Positions 57,386 through 64,000 of a DNA stretch of 64,000 nt are shown here, piece by piece. The notes under the pieces are model-generated. The model saw only the letters and a program-made list of their open reading frames with translations. It was not told the origin of the DNA and did no database searches. Every line of letters begins with the position of its first letter. Positions within the stretch are counted from its first letter, which is position 1. The stretch lies in the NCBI GenBank assembly GCA_914767715.1, contig OU612072.1:21452001-21516000 (forward strand), read 5' to 3'. Source of the DNA: Membranipora membranacea (taxonomy: Eukaryota; Bryozoa; Gymnolaemata; Cheilostomatida; Membraniporidae). The translations under genes and the position numbers were made by a program.

Positions 57386-57890
57386 AGTTATTTAAAGTAA
57401 AAAATGCTCAGTTGTAGCTGTTATCTCCTCCTTACTTTTCCAAAAGCTATCTCCTTCCTACAGTTTTTAATACAGAATAACCACATTTGGTCACCTGGAT
57501 CATTAGTCAATGAGCTAACTATTCATTTATCTTTTTCTGCAAAAAACTCCAAATCTGACAAAAAATCTCCAAGTTCGTGTTTTTCCGTTTGGGCAGAACT
57601 ACATTTCGACATGGTAACTCACAGAGATCTGGTTTTTTTTGGAGCATCAGTTCATCACATTATCTAAATGAGCTTTTGAGGGCATGTTTGAAATATTTTT
57701 TCAACATATATAAAATTGCGATTTACTTTTTCATTACGGTGTTTATTTCATCAATCAGTGCAGTGGTGATGTTGCGCAAGGCAGTGCAAAGAGCCTATAA
57801 AATTGTTTTATAAAAATATTTTATGAATTGAATAATTTGTCCTACACATCGTAGCAAAAGTCTTAGTGAACCAATATGTCAAGTTTCAGA
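57386..57890. other. no gene recognised
   Basis: Two overlapping plus-strand ORFs (57404-57667, 57577-57813). The second ends in a hydrophobic stretch but has no paralogue or splice support. Confidence 0.4.
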
Positions 57891-58250
57891 AAAATAGGAA
57901 ATTTCAGTATATACATTGCATTGTGGGATATCATATAACTGCAGGACTATAATATATGGTGTCTTGAGGTGCGAATGGCTGTTGTTTTTTTTATATTTTT
58001 TACTTCAAATAGGAAGGGAATTGATAAATAGTCTGACTCAACAACACCTGATACACAAAATCACAATGACTGCCAGCAGAACCAGAATTAAACAAAGTCC
58101 ACACAGATCACAACCTGATCAAATGTGGTCAATGTACTGCAATATTGAATCACAGCAGCAACCTTATGAACCAATGACTAAAGATTTTGAAAATAAAAAC
58201 ATGAAGCCTAGCCCAAATTATTATAGAGTTGTATGAGAGGCAAAAAAACT
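57891..58250. repeat. dispersed-core repeat unit, diverged copy
   Basis: CATTGCATTGTGGGATATC at about 57914, followed by ATATATGGTGT and ATCACAATGACTGCCAGCA-type landmarks, relates this to 9440-9600, 27420-27590 and 4380/5950. The ORF 57916-58236 is repeat-derived. Confidence 0.6.
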
Positions 58251-58421
58251 CCATTTATATCAAAGACAGATATTAAGATATATTATAATGATGCAATGAA
58301 ATTTAGCAAGGAAATACCTTGATACATTTGATGTTTGTTTATTTAGACATTTCCGGTATCACTCCTAAAAAGGTTGACAAAATTGAAATGTTTACATAAA
58401 AATTGACGGAAAAATATTGCA

Positions 58422-58786
58422 CTAGTTGAAATAGAATTCAAAAAAGCTGTTCTGCCGTTTTACAGTGCGGCATTTGCTTGGTCGGTATTTGTCGATTACT
58501 GCTTTACGGGCGGATTTTCTTTGAGTGTTAGGTCTGATTCTATTGTTCAGCGGATGGGTATTATCGGTTGAAATTTTTAAAAAGTGTTCGCTGCATAGAG
58601 ACATTAAGAAGTCGGATATATAGGGTAAGGCTAGCTTGGTCGGTCTATCGTCATAGTGCTCTATGTGTGGCATCATCATTTGTGTAGCGTATCTCTGCAC
58701 TTTCTCTAGTTTCTCTTTATCGGCTTCGGAGATAAACTGAAACCATACTGGGCAGGCGTAGGAAAGAACAGGTTTGACATTGGCAG
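58422..58786 (-). pseudogene. LINE reverse transcriptase C-terminal fragment
   Basis: Open minus-strand frame of about 120 codons reading VLSYACPVWF, EKLEKVQRYATQMM, LPYISDFLMSLCSEHFLKI, HPLNNRI: the thumb and C-terminal region typical of LINE reverse transcriptases. A stop lies just upstream at about 58788 and the catalytic YADD part is absent. Confidence 0.8.
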
Positions 58787-58984
58787 CTTAGAATGGCACC
58801 ACTTATAAGGCACCAGTGCTTCCTTACTCTTCTGCTTTATTCTTAGTTCCTCTCAGTACTAATTGGAGACACATGCTAAGTAAGCGAATGAAGGACTGGA
58901 TTAATAAGAATCCTCCCACATCATTTAATAATAAAGTTATAAACCACGATTTTGATTTATTTTAAAATTTATATCAGGCTTTGA
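58787..58984. other. no gene recognised
   Basis: Short AT-rich spacer between the LINE fragment and the SINE. Confidence 0.5.
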
Positions 58985-59280
58985 TTGCGCAAATAATCAC
59001 ATCCTCTGCTATCAAGCAAGAGGTCCTGGGTTCAATCCCTGTATTCTTCTCGAGGGATTTACCCTGGCTTTCCCTACCTGCATAGCACAAAACCCGATTT
59101 CAAATTCAGCCAACAACTCTCACACATCTCAAACTCTCATTATTTGTAAAACCGACAAAGGGGATGTGTACTATCAGTAATAATACAAACTGTCCAGGGT
59201 CTTTGAGCACTAGGGGTATCAATCACCTGTTCTCTGGTGAGTGCGGTTTCATTCGAATACCCTACCCCCAGGTAAGACAA
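58985..59280 (+). mobile_element. SINE-like repeat, partner of 22540-22810
   Basis: Box B GGGTTCAATCCC at about 59027 with a body alignable to the partner. Left of it AGCAAGAGGTCCTGGG resembles the anticodon/variable part of a tRNA. Confidence 0.6.
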
Positions 59281-60399
59281 TAAAAATGCATCGTTTTCAA
59301 AGGAGAATGAATAAACAAGAGAATAATATGGCAAAGTCTGGTTGGTGTACCACCCTTCCCATCCCTGCGCTAGATTCGGGTATCACAAACTTGCTCTTGG
59401 ATTTCTAGAGCGTAATGTCTCAGAGTAAATCAGCGAGTTTTTGTTCACATTGCCATAGTAACATGAGAAGATGAAGGTCTAAAGACTAAAGCATTTCTTA
59501 AGTCAGGCAGTTACCTATGATAAAATTGTGTCAGATTTGCACAGTAAAAAATTAAATGCTCTTCTTGACATGAACTATTGATGGTGGAAAGAGTGCCTTT
59601 CATAAGAGAAGGTAACTCTAATTCCCTGCATTATGATATCACAGTACCCCTAAAACGTGCTTTTGTCTTTTGGTAGCCTACATGTTCTAATTTATAAAGT
59701 TCATAGTAGACAATACTCTATGTAGTCAATCTGATGGCTATTGTGGCGGGTCAAAAGTAAAAGCAGACCTCCTGCCTTGGCAGCATACCCCTTGTTTGCA
59801 CCTCATACTCCCACCACACCATTGCCTTTTTAGGGATCACAATGTATGAGAAATACAAATGCTTTGACTATAGATTACATTAAACTATAAGACTATGTTT
59901 TTCAGATACGTTTAACTGCGAGGTAATACATCTACCTTGTGACTGAAATGAAATAAAAGTGTCTGAAGGCCACCACTCTTTTTTGGCAGACAGATTGGAA
60001 CAATCTTTTGAGATCAGCCTGTATCTGAGTTTATTACAGAATAATCCTCCTATCTCAAACAACAGCACCATGGAGAATAGAAAACACAAAACGATTGTGC
60101 ATTGCATTGTGGGATACTCAATAACTCATTTAAAGAATTTCTACAGCGTTATATTTTTTGAATACAGAGAGATTGATGAAAGTCATATACTGTTTTAAAA
60201 GCGATAATACCACCTTCCCCCTCCCAAAGAAGCGTGCAGTCGTGAGGGGTTTTACCTCAAAGTGCTGAGCAAGTTTAAGTCACACTCCCGGCTGGATACT
60301 GAGCTGGGTGAGGAGAGCGAGCGACAAGGTGAGTCAGCAACAAGGTAAGATTACTTAGCGTATTATTATTGTTATGAGTGTCATGTGGCTTGTACGGGC
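59281..60399. repeat. segmental duplication F, left part, copy 2
   Basis: Partner of 22811-23930, including a dispersed-core unit with TTGTGCATTGCATTGTGGGA at about 60094-60113. No gene seen. Confidence 0.8.
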
Positions 60400-61292
60400 A
60401 TTCTGAAAACCAGATGGGCCAGGGTGCCGGATAGCCAGAGCAGGTGCGGTTGAACTAACCATATTCCACCTAGTCCCGCTGCAAGTAGCAGAGAAGCAGC
60501 TTGTGCACTGCCCGCTGCACTGCGCTTGACACTTTGAAGTTTGAAATGCGACAGGCCGCTCAGCTTGACGTTGCGATGCCAGCTTGGAAAAACAGCCTTT
60601 GGTTTTCACTCGCTGGAGGCCAAATGACTTTGCTTGAGAGCACTTGTATGGTTACGCACGGCGGCGACACTGGACTTTGACGGAAGTTTTCCGGTCGAAC
60701 ACGGGAGCCGATGGAAACAATTGGCCGCTGCTAAGAAATGGGATGGTGCACCCTACAATGGACAAGCATGCATAAGAAGCAATAGTTAGATGCATTGCCT
60801 TGATGGACTTGATAGCGCTGCTTCAACACGGGTCATAGGCCTCAAGGCAACTCTCTCGCGTAGCCAATCGACGCTGCAGTAGCAGTGCCCCCATCAGCAC
60901 ATGACTGCTCCCAATGGCACAAAAAGATTTACCGTGATACAGCTTGCCTCGACATTGTGAACCCAGCCTGCCTAGCCTGGCCGGCGTGTACCGGTTGGTT
61001 GGAAGCTTGCACAAATTAGGATTAGGCTACAAAGACAAGCACGTGTCCAGTGGCAGCAGGCACAGCAGGGGAAAGCAGGCAAAGGCGGCCGGTTGCAATC
61101 ATGAATTGCACTGGAGCTGCCTTTCATCAGATGAGAGCGTCTACTTCTAGCGAGTACGACACTGCGACCCTTGGTACAGGTCAGCCGTCTCTGAAAACTG
61201 GCAGCCGCGTAGTAGAAAAAGCCTGTGTCATGATGCAATCTCAGTCACTACGGAACAGGCCTGCGTGACCTCCTCCTTGGAGATGATGACGC
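60400..61292. other. GC-rich segment, copy 2 (possible rDNA spacer relic)
   Basis: Second copy of 23940-24848 with several indels. ORFs on both strands (60355-61268) are not conserved in frame with the first copy. Confidence 0.5.
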
Positions 61293-61321
61293 TATCTGGT
61301 TGATCCTGCCAGTTATCATTT
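61293..61321 (+). rRNA. fragment resembling the first bases of 18S rRNA, copy 2
   Basis: CTGGTTGATCCTGCCAGT matches the 18S start exactly for 18 bases; similarity ends a few bases later. Confidence 0.65.
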
Positions 61322-61931
61322 ATAATCAATTCATCACTCACCTGGTGCGCTCATTGGAAAGGTTTTGAAAAATTGGTATGCAAAGTTTGTGTTGAATTTT
61401 GAAATTTAATTTTAAAATTGATCGTAACGGTAAAACTCAGGGCCCTCAACCAATGAGATTTAGCCCGAGTTATTTAGATTTTGGCATGAATATGAGCGGA
61501 AAACTTGGATTTCCCCTTTTATTCATCAATCCATGCAGAACTATTTGGCTCTAGGACTTCCGGATTATGCAGCTGGCTTCTAATGAACTTGTTGAACACA
61601 AATGTTTTAGTTCCATTCCATTCCATTCCAATCCTTTCTAATCTCGATCGGAGTGTAGGGGCTCCTCTATGGAGATATATAGTATTGTGTCGATTGTAGT
61701 GATCAGTACTGTAACTGTGTAGAAATATTTTTTTTGAATGTTTCTGGAAGTGTTTGGTTATGGCAACTGAATAATGTTCTATTGTCTAATATGATTGTCA
61801 GATATAAAGACTCTGAGCAACGTAGGCTTTAGGTGAGAGCAGCGGTGTTATAATATTATAAGGTATATGGCCAGCAAAGGGTTAGATTGAAGAAAATGAA
61901 ATGCTTGTGTGAGACTTGTGTTGTCCATCCC
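61322..61931. repeat. duplication F continued; no gene
   Basis: Alignable to 24878-25150. Then unique AT-rich sequence with a short TTCCA repeat near 61612-61630. Confidence 0.6.
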
Positions 61932-62080
61932 GGGAGGGAAAGAGGGAGAGAGGGAGAGAGGGAGGGAGGGAGGGAGGGAGGGAGGGAGGGAGGGAGGGAG
62001 GGAGGGAGGGAGGGAGGGAGGGAGGGAGGGAGGGAGGGAGGGAGGGAGGGAGGGAGGGAGGGAGGGAGGGAGGGACGGAG
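61932..62080. repeat. (GGGA)n microsatellite, copy 2
   Basis: About 150 bp of GGGA units; partner of 25795-26044. Confidence 0.97.
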
Positions 62081-62159
62081 CCCACTGGTGACTATAACTT
62101 CACCTCAGTGCAGCTGTCAGGCATGATTGCGGAAAATGCTGACATATCAGAATTAGACT

Positions 62160-64000
62160 CAGTATATTATCGATTATTATTAGCGATCCTAAAGAAAGTA
62201 TCTCCAAATATATAATTCAGAACATCTCAAGATTCCAATTGATGAGATAACAGGAGAGAGTACTGATATCCGGCTTTAGAATACAGTCTTCTCTAATTGG
62301 TTGCCGACGGTGATATCCTTTACTAGATATTAGGTATTAGGTATCAGATATCACCGTTCAGTTCTTCGCATCACACAACCAGCAAGTGTGCTATAACTCA
62401 TCATTTTTAAGATGGTATTCCGGTGACAAAAAAATTTGTTGACTGATATCGTAATACCCTACTTACACTATGTAAGCCACACAGGCACATAGACTAAAGG
62501 GAATGAGCGGCACTTCTTTGACAGAAATTGGTTGATGACCGGCTCAGGACCACCATTTTATCAAGAAATACGTATAAGTTGATCTGGGAGGGAAATGTCA
62601 GGGGGAGATATATGTTTACTGTTTATGTAGGTGACGATAAATCTGTACCAGGATATCATGTTCTTGCGCGTATAAAGAAGCCAAATTGAGCGATAGAAAC
62701 CATCACTTCAACTAAGAAAAGCGTTTGATTATGTTGAAAGTGAGTTGGGGTGAAGAATTGTACTGCTTTTTTAAATAGAGCATATCACATATCAAACTGC
62801 TTTGATAACCATACATTTCATGAACTTCAGTTATAGAATTGAAACTCTAGTGTATTTTCTCACTCCATGTATTTATGATCTCACACCATTCTTAGTCCTT
62901 AAAAGGATGAAAATTGACACCCTCCGTCTCAATAAGATTTTTAGGGAGTTGTCCTCTCAGAGGAAAGGAGGGTATAACTTCTTCAATCTTTTAAATAATC
63001 CGATAGAGAGAGGATGTTATTGGCATAAAAATATGACAAGGTTTTGTCACTCACTGCGTCCCGGAGAATACATGGTGAGGTAGGGGGTATGCTTTGAGGA
63101 ATATTATCCCTGGAAAAAAATGCCAGTTACAAATTATTCTCAGGAGTGTACACAGTGAGCTCACTCAAACTCCAGCAGCTTGTGTGATCTGACATCTATT
63201 TCTCAGTTAACCATTAATTGGATTTCAATATTAGTATCCTGGCGATGATTAATCACATCACAATTATGATTAGAGCATCAACTTCACATGTCACTGCTGG
63301 AGTTTTATTGCATTGTTGACATGAGGATGTCTTATCAATGCTAAGTTCCCATGACTGGGAATAAGGAAAAGCCACACTTCTAGTTATACATAAATTAATA
63401 TATCACCATTTAGTGCTACCTGCGTCATTCAACTGATAAGCGCACCAGGTGAAACTTTCACTTGTAGTGTAGTTGAATAATGATGACTCAAGTATCACTT
63501 ATCAATGTAAGTATTGCAAGGTCATTAATACTGACAATATGAGGTCTCATGGTCGATAATATAAATAGACGAGGATGTTTGTGTCTCACATCTGATAAAA
63601 GAATGAAATTCACCACTCACAATATAGTTGATGAGTGTGTCTAAACGGTCGAAGTGATGGATACACGGGAACACACACTGTGTTTTGATTTTTGCCATTA
63701 ATATGCCTATCAATATATTTAACTCAAACATATGCTTCATCCTCTACTGAACTATGAACACTGAATTATGAATTGTGCTACATTATAAAATGCACTGTTC
63801 GTATAATTGAAAAGCAGTGGATGAACCCATGTCACCCGGCTTCATAAGGGCCACAGCTACTTTTTTGTGGCTGCGCAACAAGCCTGCAGTTTATGCGAAT
63901 AAGACCATAAGTGTAGAATAGAAAATGATTCAGGATAAATTTGGCAAATAATTTGATGGGTTGTATGTCTTGCATATGGGATAAATTGAGGGTCTAAGAT
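62160..64000. repeat. segmental duplication A, copy 3 (runs off the window)
   Basis: AAAGAAAGTATCTCCAAATATATA onward matches 26125, then 26340-28000 with deletions. More diverged than copies 1 and 2. A GATA-type composite lies at about 63420-63510. No gene seen. Confidence 0.8.

Noticed and set aside
57577-57813. ORF ending in a hydrophobic helix and basic tail
   Set aside because: No paralogue, splice support or motif. AT-rich sequence gives hydrophobic stretches by chance.

Overview
This is eukaryotic DNA from an invertebrate animal. It is AT-rich, with phase-consistent GT-AG introns of roughly 0.1-0.6 kb, secreted and membrane proteins built by exon shuffling, LINE, LTR and tRNA-derived SINE copies, and MITE-like DNA elements. 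A demosponge or similar early-branching animal would fit, but that is inference: no marker gene here fixes the taxon. Genes are sparse and repeats dominate.

Layout. 1-7.5 kb: repeat-rich DNA with a 5'-truncated LINE reverse transcriptase (4683-5945, minus) and a SINE. 7516-7785: a small THAP zinc-finger ORF. 7.8-22.4 kb: first copy of a large duplicated block carrying NHL gene 1 (minus, 13239-18337), for which I assembled an uninterrupted ten-exon model of 725 codons. 22.5-26.1 kb: SINE, a GC-rich segment ending in a sequence like the first bases of 18S rRNA, and a GGGA microsatellite. 26.2-52.8 kb: second copy of the block, expanded by a 3.1-kb terminal-inverted-repeat element, a broken remnant of an NHL-type 3' end (34972-35464), an inverted copy of part of the block (36.4-38.3 kb), NHL gene 2 (minus, 39178-43803), and a nested hAT-like MITE holding a young LTR retrotransposon (47085-51291). 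53-62 kb: second copies of the 1-2.5 kb and 22.5-26 kb segments, LINE fragments, and a tandemly duplicated SINE between inverted arms. 62.2-64 kb: start of a third copy of the block.

The host genes of most interest are the NHL family. The ectodomain is a signal peptide, a one-exon NHL beta-propeller, a Thr/Pro-rich linker and tandem 57-residue Cys modules, each on its own phase 1-1 exon. Gene 2 continues into a Ser/Thr stalk, one transmembrane helix and a tyrosine-rich cytoplasmic tail (YAEL, YHDN, YNVP), but has two frameshifts and is probably a pseudogene or has assembly errors. Gene 1 is open throughout but has a different exon in the transmembrane slot, still spliced in frame to the YAEL tail exon. 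Together they look like an expanding receptor-like family whose 3' ends differ by exon exchange. The LTR element is close to intact: identical LTRs, perfect 5-bp TSD, and a textbook -1 frameshift signal between gag and pol.
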